This document shows, in pieces, positions 1 through 5,045 of a DNA stretch of 6,754 nucleotides. A program made the position numbers and the translations under genes. The stretch is from Bryobacteraceae bacterium (GTDB taxonomy: Bacteria; Acidobacteriota; Terriglobia; Bryobacterales; Bryobacteraceae). The notes beneath the pieces were generated by a model, which worked only from the letters and a program-made list of their open reading frames with translations, made no database searches and had not been told where the DNA came from. The DNA lies in assembly GCA_014379815.1 (NCBI GenBank), contig JACMLA010000396.1, positions 1-6,754 of the forward strand, read 5' to 3'. Each line of letters begins with the position of its first letter. The stretch's first letter is position 1.

Positions 1-600
1 ACCGGATTCGGTTAATTCCGCGACCAGTGAGTCGGTGATGTGATCTGCGAGCAACTGATACTGCGGGTCTCCCGTGGCGTTGTCGAGCCGGAACACGGCT
101 ACTCGCTTCGAAGCCGGGGCTTTGTCGCGATGTTCAAAAATAAAGAGGGCAAGGAGTGCGCCGAGCAGAACGATAGGCACGGGCGCGAGCAACCGCCTGG
201 GCCAATCAGTCGTGTGGCTAACAGGCGGGCGGTCTGGCGGCGGTGCAGCCAGATCCGCGTCCGCTGCCACGCTGGCGTCAGGCAGCACGGTTACCGGGGG
301 GATGAACTGGTAACCCTTGCGCGGAATGGTGCGGATGTAACGCGGTGAATCTGCAGAATCGTGCAGCGCTGATCGAATCTGCGCGATGCAGAAATTCAGA
401 CCGCGTTCAAAGTCGACGAATGTCTCAGAATCCCAGATCGCGCGACGAAGCTCGTCGCGAGAAACGGTTTGGCCGGCGCTGGAGAGAAGGATGCCGAGCG
501 CCTGAGCAGGCTGTGACTGCAGCCTGACAGGGCTGCCTTCACGACGAAGTTCCGCGTTACTCGCATCGAATTCGAAGACTCCGAAGCGAAAACGAGGCAT
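1..600 (-). CDS. Membrane-anchored winged-helix transcriptional regulator (CadC-like), 3' end cut by window edge
   Basis: The first 200 residues are readable; the frame is still open at base 1, so the C-terminus lies outside. Residues 1-103 form an OmpR/CadC-type winged helix: it opens MPRFRFGVFEFD, has the recognition-helix stretch DFERGLNFCIAQIRSAL (63-79), and ends with the wing motif RYIRTIPRKGYQF (87-99). A proline-rich linker (about 104-135) leads to one TM helix (about 137-156, LLAPVPIVLLGALLALFIF). The following part (166 onward, RVAVFRLDNATGDPQYQLLAD) resembles the TolB/FlgO-like or adenylate-cyclase-associated periplasmic domain common behind such helices in Acidobacteriota. The expected role is a one-component sensor: a membrane-fixed DNA binder that responds to a signal on the outer side. 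The ligand and targets cannot be read. There is no Shine-Dalgarno before the ATG; a TAAGAT hexamer lies 6 bases upstream, so a leaderless start is possible. It follows the helical-repeat protein gene by 88 bases on the same strand. Confidence 0.9.
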   Translation of the reverse strand, partial: MPRFRFGVFEFDASNAELRREGSPVRLQSQPAQALGILLSSAGQTVSRDELRRAIWDSETFVDFERGLNFCIAQIRSALHDSADSPRYIRTIPRKGYQFIPPVTVLPDASVAADADLAAPPPDRPPVSHTTDWPRRLLAPVPIVLLGALLALFIFEHRDKAPASKRVAVFRLDNATGDPQYQLLADHITDSLVAELTESG

Positions 601-606
601 AGGGAA

Positions 607-612
607 ATCTTA
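607..612 (-). promoter_or_regulatory. Possible -10 element (TAAGAT) just before the regulator start
   Basis: Read on the minus strand, TAAGAT ends 6 bases before the ATG at 600, and no purine-rich ribosome site lies between. This TANNNT placement is the usual sign of a leaderless transcript. No good -35 hexamer sits 16-18 bases upstream (TTGCAA is about 20 bases away), so the call is weak. Confidence 0.3.
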
Positions 613-688
613 TTTTTGCATAAGTGGTCCAGTTGCAAGGCGCACGCAAGAACCGGTTTCGTAAGCCAATCATCAGACACAGCATCGC

Positions 689-1603
689 TCAATCAATTTG
701 GAGTGTCGCCGGATGAAAGCCGGGCTGTTTTCCAGCCTTGATGGCCGCTTTCAAATGAGCAGGGAAACTGGGGTTCGGACCTTCGTCCGTGTATTCCTCG
801 CCTGTCGGGTACTCGAATTGAGCGCAGACCTCAATGTAAGCGAGTACTGCCTCTGCCTGGCCTTTCTGCAACAACTGCTGCGCAAGAAGCATGCCCGGCG
901 GTCGTAATAATCTACGTTCGTGGTGCTGGCTGAGGGCCAAAGCGGACCTGTTCAATGCATCGAGTGCCGCTGCGAGGTATCCCTGCTTCAGGGCAATGAC
1001 GCCTGCGAGCGTTTCGAGGCGATTCAGGATGACTCCCGCATGATCCCGGTAGGCGCGCGGGATCTGAATGCGCTCTTCGTCAACAAACTTGCGAGCGGCC
1101 GCGTACTCACCTGCCTCGAAGGCGCGCAACTCAACCTGATGCAGGCGGATGATGGAGGGGTCAGCTGCATAACGGGCTCGCGCCTGTTGGTACCGCAACG
1201 CCAATGGCAGGGCAGCGTCCAGCGTGACCGCGCTGCTGAACGCTTTGGACAGTCTGACCATCGCGTCCGTCCATGGTTGCTGGTTCGAAACCGCACGGGC
1301 CCAGGCTTCGCGCGATTGCTGAACGAGCTTACGCAGATCGGGATCGTCCCGACCCGCGTCCATGACCTCGCGGTGGGCGGTGCCAATCAGTGGAGGAACG
1401 CCCGACGACATCAGAGATGTCATGAGCTGGCCGAGCAAGTCGTTAGCCTTTTGGTAGTCCTGTGCATCGATCGACTGTTCGATAGCTGCGAAGCTCGGGG
1501 ACGGGTCTCGGGGCTCAACAAACGCCTGCGCGGCGGATGCTGTCGAGAACAGACAGGTAACGATGAACCATCGCGGATGCATCACGCTGCTCATCCATTT
1601 CAT
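689..1603 (-). CDS. Secreted helical-repeat (TPR-like) protein of unknown function
   Basis: The protein is 304 residues from the chosen ATG. Residues 1-27 look like a Sec signal peptide: a short basic/Met-rich start, hydrophobic core WFIVTCLFSTASA, and an AQA cleavage site before FVEPRDPS. The mature part is almost all amphipathic helix, Ala/Leu/Gln-rich, with pairs that resemble tetratricopeptide units: DAQDYQKANDLLGQL (47-60), FEAGEYAAARKFVDEE (162-177), LKQGYLAAALDALNRSA (205-221) and LLQKGQAEAVLAYIE (244-258). It probably acts outside the cytoplasm as a protein-binding scaffold, but no partner or enzyme motif is visible. The ORF is open 276 bases further upstream; that part reads as low-complexity Arg/Ser/Pro sequence and would bury the signal peptide, so I took an internal start. 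ATGs at 1612, 1603, 1594 and 1582 are all possible and none has a clear Shine-Dalgarno. The CadC-like regulator lies 88 bases downstream on the same strand, so co-transcription is possible. Confidence 0.75.
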   Translation of the reverse strand: MKWMSSVMHPRWFIVTCLFSTASAAQAFVEPRDPSPSFAAIEQSIDAQDYQKANDLLGQLMTSLMSSGVPPLIGTAHREVMDAGRDDPDLRKLVQQSREAWARAVSNQQPWTDAMVRLSKAFSSAVTLDAALPLALRYQQARARYAADPSIIRLHQVELRAFEAGEYAAARKFVDEERIQIPRAYRDHAGVILNRLETLAGVIALKQGYLAAALDALNRSALALSQHHERRLLRPPGMLLAQQLLQKGQAEAVLAYIEVCAQFEYPTGEEYTDEGPNPSFPAHLKAAIKAGKQPGFHPATLQID

Positions 1604-1690
1604 GAATACCATGAGAATCGCTGGGATACACCCGCAGAACGATGAACGACGTCTATCTCGGCCACCTGCCTGAACTCCGGACGGCGCTGA

Positions 1691-1706
1691 TGAGACCCGT
1701 CGCGCC
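1691..1706 (+). repeat. 16-base direct repeat, copy 1
   Basis: TGAGACCCGTCGCGCC occurs here and again, identical and in the same orientation, at 2698-2713. The two copies lie about 1 kb apart, one on each side of the DUF998 gene. By length alone, a perfect 16-mer is unlikely in a window this small (about 0.5% by a simple equal-base estimate, higher if GC bias is counted). Confidence 0.6.
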
Positions 1707-1868
1707 AATGTTGCCGCAGGCTCCGGCGACTCATTTGACGTGAACCGGACTTTCCAGGTGTGATCCGTAAACATTGCGCCGTCAGGCGCGGGTAATCTCC
1801 CCAATGGGACTTCGCGTTGGTGACGTGCGGCGGGTGCCGAGTTGACCGCAGGCGTTGATAAGACGCAG

Positions 1869-1888
1869 GGGCGCAGCAAAAGGCGCCC
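1869..1888 (-). terminator. Hairpin downstream of the DUF998 gene, weak terminator candidate
   Basis: A perfect 6-bp stem (GGGCGC/GCGCCC) with an 8-base loop begins about 48 bases after the DUF998 stop on the minus strand. No T-run follows in the direction of transcription (CTGCGTCTTATC), so it lacks half of the intrinsic-terminator signature. It could act with Rho or be chance in GC-rich DNA. Confidence 0.22.
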
Positions 1889-1935
1889 GTCACCCAGGAC
1901 ACGGTAAGGCGAGTACGCATCGCTTGTTGCCGACC

Positions 1936-2568
1936 CTACTTCATCGTCTCCGTAACTCGCCCGACGAGCGCATACCCTGCCACTCCCACTGGCACGAACA
2001 CCACTAGCGCAAACAATCGCTGCATGGTTCCTTCCGCGAACACGGGGGCGATCCGATGCATCAAAAAGGGAACCATCAACAGCAGCGCGACTGCATTACA
2101 AACGAGATATATCCTCAACGCCATCCTTTGCCGCCACAAGGCAAGCAGCAGAAGCACTGGGGCAGCGAGAATTGGGAACATCAGAAATTGCCACGACGCA
2201 TGCTGCGGATCGGGCATTGGAAACATGCCGGCCTTCAAGGAAAGCACACCGTTGGCCACGACGGCCAGTCCCACAAGCAGCGCCAGGGCCGTCCAGGTTA
2301 CTGTCCGGAGCGCCTGAAACAGACCAAATGCGCCAAGAACTCCCGCCACTCCGGTCAGTACGGCTCCCAAGTTGAAGATCCACGGATGGCGAGATTCCAC
2401 AGTTCCCAGCATGCTCGCCGTATCCTGCGCGAAACTATAGCCCGGATAAAAAGGAGCAGCGACCAACTGCGTTCCAAAGTAGAGAAGCGGCATGGCAATC
2501 GCCGCGTACAGAGCCCATACGGTCGCCTTCGGGAGAGCGGGAGGGCACACGCGCACTTGATTCATCAC
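1936..2568 (-). CDS. DUF998-family integral membrane protein
   Basis: The protein has 210 residues and is nearly all membrane. Six helices can be drawn at about 14-38, 64-87, 90-112, 127-145, 149-169 and 182-203. The loop after helix 1 carries FYPGYSFAQDTASMLG (40-55), the signature by which I place it in the DUF998 family. A second conserved-looking loop, AGMFPMPDPQHASWQF (113-128), follows helix 3. DUF998 proteins are about 200 residues long, so this one looks complete; their function is not established. The start is a GTG followed at once by an ATG. I chose GTG because AGGAG (2583-2579) is 10 bases before it and 13 before the ATG. The stop is TAG. It appears to be a single-gene unit, with 332 bases after it and about 350 before the next possible gene on the other strand. 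Confidence 0.88.
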   Translation of the reverse strand: MMNQVRVCPPALPKATVWALYAAIAMPLLYFGTQLVAAPFYPGYSFAQDTASMLGTVESRHPWIFNLGAVLTGVAGVLGAFGLFQALRTVTWTALALLVGLAVVANGVLSLKAGMFPMPDPQHASWQFLMFPILAAPVLLLLALWRQRMALRIYLVCNAVALLLMVPFLMHRIAPVFAEGTMQRLFALVVFVPVGVAGYALVGRVTETMK

Positions 2569-2578
2569 ACTGCATACG

Positions 2579-2583
2579 CTCCT
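2579..2583 (-). promoter_or_regulatory. Ribosome binding site of the DUF998 gene
   Basis: AGGAG on the minus strand, 10 bases before the GTG at 2568. It decides between the GTG and the ATG three bases later. Confidence 0.6.
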
Positions 2584-2697
2584 GTGCGCTTGAAAGTTCG
2601 CTCTAAACTGTGGGCCGGAAACGGCATTGTGGCAGATCAGTCGCGTGTAGTCGTCCAGCGTTTACCGATTCGCCCGGAGAACAGCGTTATCGGAGAT

Positions 2698-2713
2698 TGA
2701 GACCCGTCGCGCC
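2698..2713 (+). repeat. 16-base direct repeat, copy 2
   Basis: Identical to 1691-1706. Here its first three bases are also the TGA of the unassigned 38-codon frame starting at 2584; copy 1 shows no matching reading frame, so the repeat is not a shared gene end. Confidence 0.6.
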
Positions 2714-2752
2714 TGCAGTCAGGCTCGGTTTGGCACCGACATAATTCCCGTT

Positions 2753-2863
2753 TGAGTGACTCTCCGGACGCGCTTCTGCTGAAGCCTCCGATACTGACCG
2801 GATCTAACACCGGGACGCTTTTGGGCCTTCGATTGCGCATTTCCCTCCGTCAACGAATCGCAA
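2753..2863 (+). repeat. Two-box dispersed repeat, split copy
   Basis: Box 1 (2753-2763, TGAGTGACTCT) and box 2 (2845-2863, CTCCGTCAACGAATCGCAA) are separated by 81 bases. The same two boxes, in the same order and orientation, occur at 6202-6212 and 6214-6232 separated by a single base. Box 2 matches at 18 of 19 positions. Either this copy gained about 80 bases or the other lost them. The function is unknown. Confidence 0.45.
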
Positions 2864-2916
2864 CTCTGTCTTCAGCAGATATCGGGTTTGCTTGCGCAGA
2901 CACTGATCCAGCGTGA

Positions 2917-3093
2917 GTGCCAGTGGCTAAGGCCGAAGGTGTGAGATGGCTCAAGGACTTACTTGCGGCTGTGCGAGCCTCACGTGAAGGGTTCGATGGA
3001 AGTCTGACAGTCAAGTTCCTCGGCGCCGAGGTTCCTGCATCTAACGTAATGCTTCGTCTGCTCGTGCCTAACCACGAGTACATAGCGAGGTGA
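2917..3093 (+). CDS. Possible small hypothetical protein, 58 residues
   Basis: The frame runs from GTG (2917; a second GTG at 2923) to TGA. The translation reads like a real protein: an amphipathic helix VRWLKDLLAAVRASREGF (9-26), then alternating stretches LTVKFLGAEVP and VMLRLLVPNHEYIA that could be strands. I do not recognise the family. An in-frame TGA stands directly upstream (2914-2916) and there is no clear Shine-Dalgarno, so initiation is uncertain. It lies 151 bases before hicB on the same strand and could be a third small gene of that accessory block, the tail of a decayed gene, or chance. Confidence 0.35.
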   Translation: MPVAKAEGVRWLKDLLAAVRASREGFDGSLTVKFLGAEVPASNVMLRLLVPNHEYIAR

Positions 3094-3201
3094 TCGCTTA
3101 CGCGCGTACGAGCGGAGTGACGCGGCCCTGGTCCGTACCGCCGGCTGGCCGCCGGGAAGAAAGCACGGGCTCATAGATGCCCTTGTATCAGATGGGACTG
3201 C

Positions 3202-3224
3202 GTCGGACCCGACCGGAGTATTCT
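3202..3224 (+). promoter_or_regulatory. Inverted repeat and -10-like hexamer before hicB
   Basis: GTCGG-AC-CCGAC (3202-3213) is a perfect 12-base interrupted palindrome. TATTCT (3219-3224) starts 5 bases after it, about 20 bases before the hicB ATG. The spacing would suit an operator next to a -10 element. There is no good -35, and five-base arms are common by chance in GC-rich DNA. Confidence 0.25.
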
Positions 3225-3229
3225 GATTG

Positions 3230-3236
3230 AAGGTGA
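3230..3236 (+). promoter_or_regulatory. Ribosome binding site of hicB, deciding the start
   Basis: AAGGTGA stands 8 bases before the ATG at 3245. The alternative TTG at 3227 would place this site inside the gene and add MKVISS, which lies outside the HicB core, so the ATG is preferred. Confidence 0.6.
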
Positions 3237-3244
3237 TCTCTTCA

Positions 3245-3442
3245 ATGAAGTATGCCGTCGCGCTAATCCGAACAGACGAGGGCTACAGTGTTTCGTGCCC
3301 CGGTCTGCCTGGATGCTGGTCCCAGGGAAAGACAGAGGAAGAAGCTCTATCTAACATCAGAGACGCGATACAGGAATACCTTGAGGTTGCTAAGTACCTC
3401 GCGGGCGAGCATGATCTTCGGGAAGTCGAGATTTCTGCCTAA
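3245..3442 (+). CDS. hicB: HicB-family antitoxin (short form)
   Basis: The 65-residue product has the partial RNase-H-like HicB core: strand MKYAVALIRTDEGYSVSCPGLPGC (1-24) with the family motif CPGLPGCWSQGKT, then helix EEEALSNIRDAIQEYLEVA (31-49) and a closing strand REVEISA. It should bind and block the HicA toxin encoded 2 bases after its stop. The usual C-terminal DNA-binding domain (HTH or ribbon-helix-helix) of longer HicB proteins is absent, so how this pair is autoregulated is not evident. The order is antitoxin first, the reverse of the classical hicA-hicB order but well known for short HicB proteins. The start at 3245 is set by AAGGTGA upstream. Confidence 0.9.
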   Translation: MKYAVALIRTDEGYSVSCPGLPGCWSQGKTEEEALSNIRDAIQEYLEVAKYLAGEHDLREVEISA

Positions 3443-3444
3443 GC

Positions 3445-3657
3445 GTGGGCAAGATATCTGGCATCCCACACCTGAGAGCGGTCAGAGCTCTGGAAAAAGC
3501 CGGCTTCCATATAACGCGACAAGGCAAACACGTCGTGATGACGAATGGCGTTCGAATCCTGACCGTTCCCAGACACGATCCGGTTGACTCGCATACGATG
3601 GCTGGTATCGTGCGCGATGCAGGACTCACAGAGCAGCAATTCCGCGAATTTCTTTAG
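3445..3657 (+). CDS. hicA: HicA-family mRNA interferase toxin
   Basis: The product has 70 residues with the whole dsRBD-like HicA fold: ISGIPHLRAVRALEKAGFHITRQGKHVVM (4-32) carries helix 1, strand 1 and the G-x-H turn with the predicted catalytic His29. RILTVPRHDPVD (37-48) supplies the next strand, and MAGIVRDAGLTEQQFREFL (52-70) the C-terminal helices. HicA cuts mRNA when free of HicB. The gene starts with GTG 2 bases after the hicB stop, so translation is very likely coupled. All key positions I know of are present, so it looks active. Typical family length is 60-85 residues. Confidence 0.9.
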   Translation: MGKISGIPHLRAVRALEKAGFHITRQGKHVVMTNGVRILTVPRHDPVDSHTMAGIVRDAGLTEQQFREFL

Positions 3658-3926
3658 ATTCGGTACACGGCTGTACTGACCGATGCGTCCTTTCTCCACA
3701 CAGCGAGCCTGAGCTGGTTTGGGTAACGTCGTGATTGGGTTTGAGACGAGATAAGGTGGGGAACACTTGTTGAGGCGTGGCAAGAAAGAGCTCGTCATCG
3801 ATCATTTTGAGAAGCCAGCCGTCGAGTGAGGACGCTCTCGCAGGTGCCGTTTGCTCAACTCGTGGACAGCCCGCTCGTGCGCGAAGGAGAGTAGAAGCTC
3901 CGGATTCTGCCTTTACAATAGCGGTG
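3658..3926. other. Spacer between the two HicAB modules
   Basis: About 270 bases without a supported gene. A plus-strand frame opening at GTG 3777 runs into the second hicA remnant, but its first 50 codons are Ser/Arg/Ala-rich and unrelated to HicA. On the minus strand there are short coding-like stretches (around 3900-3780) interrupted by stops. This could be decayed gene material; nothing can be named. Confidence 0.4.
3914..3919 (+). promoter_or_regulatory. Possible -10 element (TACAAT) before the truncated hicA
   Basis: TACAAT matches the TATAAT consensus at five of six positions and ends 7 bases before the GTG at 3927, with no Shine-Dalgarno between. The -35 position at 17-base spacing (GTAGAA) is poor. 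It could drive the truncated hicA-hicB pair from a leaderless transcript. Confidence 0.35.
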
Positions 3927-4055
3927 GTGAAAGTACGATTACAAGCATCCTCCAAGCCGAATGTGGTGACGATCCCCGGACGTCCGGGAGATGAGGTGCC
4001 AACCGGCACACGGAAATCTATTCTCAAGGCGGTCGGACAGGAGAACAAACAATGA
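3927..4055 (+). pseudogene. HicA remnant with internal deletion of the catalytic core
   Basis: This is a 42-codon frame from GTG to TGA. Residues 10-37 (KPNVVTIPGRPGDEVPTG, then TRKSILKAVG) match the second half of the HicA group that normally reads KPG-VTVPG...PGTL-SILKQAG. The first four residues, (M)KVR, match the usual start of the same group. What normally lies between, about 20-25 residues with helix 1, strand 1 and the G-S-H catalytic histidine, is missing without loss of frame. The stop overlaps the following hicB start by four bases (ATGA), the normal hicA-hicB junction. Most likely it is an inactive toxin left by an in-frame deletion. It could still be made as a mini-protein or serve only to couple hicB translation. 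The family comparison is from memory. Confidence 0.7.
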
Positions 4056-4276
4056 GCGTCACATACGCCGTGATTTTTGAGAAGGCAGATGCGAACTGGG
4101 CGGCTTACGTCCCCGATTTGCCCGGCTGTATCACAACCGGTCCAACTCTCGAACAGACGGAGCGCAATATTCGTGAGGCGATCGAAGGACACCTGACGAC
4201 ACTGCGCGAGTTTGGCGATCCGGTGCCGGACCCCACGACTGTCGCGAGGGAAATCGAGATCTCGCCTGCCGCGTGA
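4052..4276 (+). CDS. hicB: HicB-family antitoxin, without an intact toxin
   Basis: The product has 74 residues. TYAVIFEKADANWAAYVPDLPGC (4-26) is the HicB core strand pair with the motif YVPDLPGCITTGPT. LEQTERNIREAIEGHLTTLREFG (33-55) is the long helix, followed by PVPDPTTVAREIEI, the typical tail of this short HicB group. No DNA-binding domain is attached. AGGAG stands 8 bases before the ATG, inside the hicA remnant. This is a different HicB lineage from the one at 3245-3442: it has the Y-x-P-D-L-P-G-C form and lies second in its operon. Its cognate HicA appears gutted, so it is effectively an orphan antitoxin. Its 3' 172 bases overlap, on the opposite strand, the end of the membrane protein ORF 4105-4677. 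Confidence 0.88.
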   Translation: MSVTYAVIFEKADANWAAYVPDLPGCITTGPTLEQTERNIREAIEGHLTTLREFGDPVPDPTTVAREIEISPAA

Positions 4277-4677
4277 ATGCCGACCGGGGAACCCCCGATA
4301 ACGCGTCTGGGCCGAAACGCATGCCGAAGACCTGCGACTCCGAAAAGGCATATCAGGAAAGCGGCCACCACGATCGCGATCTCCGCAATCCCCAGCAGCG
4401 GCTCCTGCGATACAGATTGGGCGCGGGTCACGGGCTTGAGGCCTTTCCACACCTGGAGGCCAAAGAGGTAAGGTAGTGGGGCGGTACCGGCGACCAGTAC
4501 GCATTGCCAAAGCAGCGTCGATCCCAGCCACTGTCGCACCGCTGACCCCGCTACGTCCAGCAGCAACGGCAGTTTGTTGCCGGTGGTCTGATCGAAGATC
4601 CACAGCATCTCTTCGGCATACTCCTCGCGGAACCAAAATGGCAAGAGCGTAAGCAGCAGGCGGTATAACGAACGCAT
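4105..4677 (-). CDS. Small two-helix membrane protein with an abnormal C-terminal extension
   Basis: The ORF has 190 codons. It opens MRSLYRLLLTLLPFWFREEYAEEMLWIFDQ; this start, with LYRLLLxLxPxxFRxE and EEM, is familiar from proteins encoded next to PadR regulators in Acidobacteriota, including the N-termini of their duplicated permeases. TM segments lie at about 52-74 and 94-117, and a basic end LRHAFRPRR at 117-125. From about residue 134 on, the frame is simply the complement of hicB (4052-4276), and the sequence there is unlikely to be natural. I expect the original protein ended near residue 125-135, so the stop has probably been lost. The start is secure: GAGGA lies 9 bases upstream and the ATG overlaps the PadR stop as TGATG. 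The function is unknown; it is likely co-regulated with, or controlled by, PadR. Confidence 0.7.
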   Translation of the reverse strand: MRSLYRLLLTLLPFWFREEYAEEMLWIFDQTTGNKLPLLLDVAGSAVRQWLGSTLLWQCVLVAGTAPLPYLFGLQVWKGLKPVTRAQSVSQEPLLGIAEIAIVVAAFLICLFGVAGLRHAFRPRRVIGGSPVGIHAAGEISISLATVVGSGTGSPNSRSVVRCPSIASRILRSVCSRVGPVVIQPGKSGT

Positions 4678-5027
4678 CAGGCCGGGTCCTCCCTCGCTCT
4701 GACCTTCCGATTGCCAAGCCGTGCCACAAGCCGATTCAAGCGCGCGAGTTCTTCTTTGAGAGCACGTTTCCCAGTGCCGGTCAGGCGATAGCACCGCCGT
4801 CGGTCATCCCCGGTGTTCGACCCGCGCACTTCGGTGATGACGCCAAGTGCCAGCAGTTTGGCCAAATTCTCGTAAAGAGTCGCAGGTCCGAGGTTATAAG
4901 TTCCCTCGGATATCTCGCGTACATCCTGCATGATTGCGTAGCCGTGTTTATCATCCGCATTCAGCGCCAGCAGGATGTAGAGGTGAGCCTGTGAAAGCGG
5001 CAGCAAGTGAGACAGGTCTTCAAACAT
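4677..5027 (-). CDS. PadR-family transcriptional regulator
   Basis: The product has 116 residues. The winged helix spans about 8-85: LSQAHLYILLALNADDKHGYAIM (11-33), the recognition region LGPATLYENLAKLLALGVI (46-64), and the wing with DDRRRCYRLTGTGKRAL (74-90). A C-terminal helix, KEELARLNRLVARL, probably forms the dimer coiled coil. PadR proteins usually repress a neighbouring gene until a small ligand binds. Here the likely targets are the membrane protein overlapping its stop codon (TGATG) and perhaps the hydrolase 18 bases upstream. No clear Shine-Dalgarno precedes the ATG, which fits translation coupled to the upstream gene. The length is normal for the small PadR subgroup. Confidence 0.92.
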   Translation of the reverse strand: MFEDLSHLLPLSQAHLYILLALNADDKHGYAIMQDVREISEGTYNLGPATLYENLAKLLALGVITEVRGSNTGDDRRRCYRLTGTGKRALKEELARLNRLVARLGNRKVRAREDPA

Positions 5028-5045
5028 TGCTTGGCTTTGGTCGGG

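Larger units (their letters stand above)
1604..1935. other. Non-coding gap between the helical-repeat gene and the DUF998 gene
   Basis: The frames here give Arg/Ser/Pro-rich translations with no recognisable domain and no good start signal. The stretch holds one copy of a 16-base direct repeat (1691-1706) and two short perfect hairpins (1776-1789, stem GCGCC; 1869-1888, stem GGGCGC). It must also hold whatever drives the helical-repeat gene, but I cannot see a convincing promoter. Confidence 0.6.
2569..2916. other. Gene-poor stretch with repeats
   Basis: No recognisable gene is seen on either strand. A plus-strand stretch (GTG 2584 to TGA 2700, 38 codons) has fairly coding-like codons but matches nothing I know. 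A minus-strand frame (2840-2637) reads as Ser/Arg-rich noise. The stretch holds copy 2 of the 16-base repeat (2698-2713), the two boxes of a dispersed repeat (2753-2763 and 2845-2863), and a small hairpin GCTTC-TGCT-GAAGC (2772-2785). Confidence 0.5.

Noticed and set aside
920..1645. 241-codon plus-strand ORF
   Set aside because: It is antisense to the helical-repeat protein, whose signal peptide and regular helices are far more protein-like; the plus-strand translation is disordered and matches nothing.
1776..1789. Perfect hairpin GCGCC-GTCA-GGCGC as a terminator
   Set aside because: It has only a 5-bp stem, no T-run on either strand, and lies far from the DUF998 stop.
1604..1879. N-terminal extension of the helical-repeat protein up to 1879
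   Set aside because: The extra 92 codons read as Arg/Ser/Pro-rich noise and would place the signal peptide inside the protein.
2056..2700. 214-codon plus-strand ORF
   Set aside because: Most of it is antisense to the DUF998 gene, which has six clear helices, a family motif and a ribosome site. Only its last 38 codons lie outside and they are not recognisable.
3780..3920. Minus-strand coding-like pieces between the two HicAB modules (for example LLLSFAHERAVHELSKRHL)
   Set aside because: They have no start codon and are interrupted by stops in each frame. They might be decayed gene material but no family is recognisable.
3777..3926. Longer start (GTG 3777) for the truncated hicA, giving 92 residues
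   Set aside because: The first 50 residues are unrelated to the HicA fold and there is no ribosome site. The family's normal first residues begin at 3927.
3626..4729. 367-codon minus-strand ORF crossing both HicAB modules
   Set aside because: It is antisense to hicA, the hicA remnant and hicB and out of frame with the PadR-coupled membrane protein. The translation is Arg/Gly/Thr-rich with no domain and no start signal.
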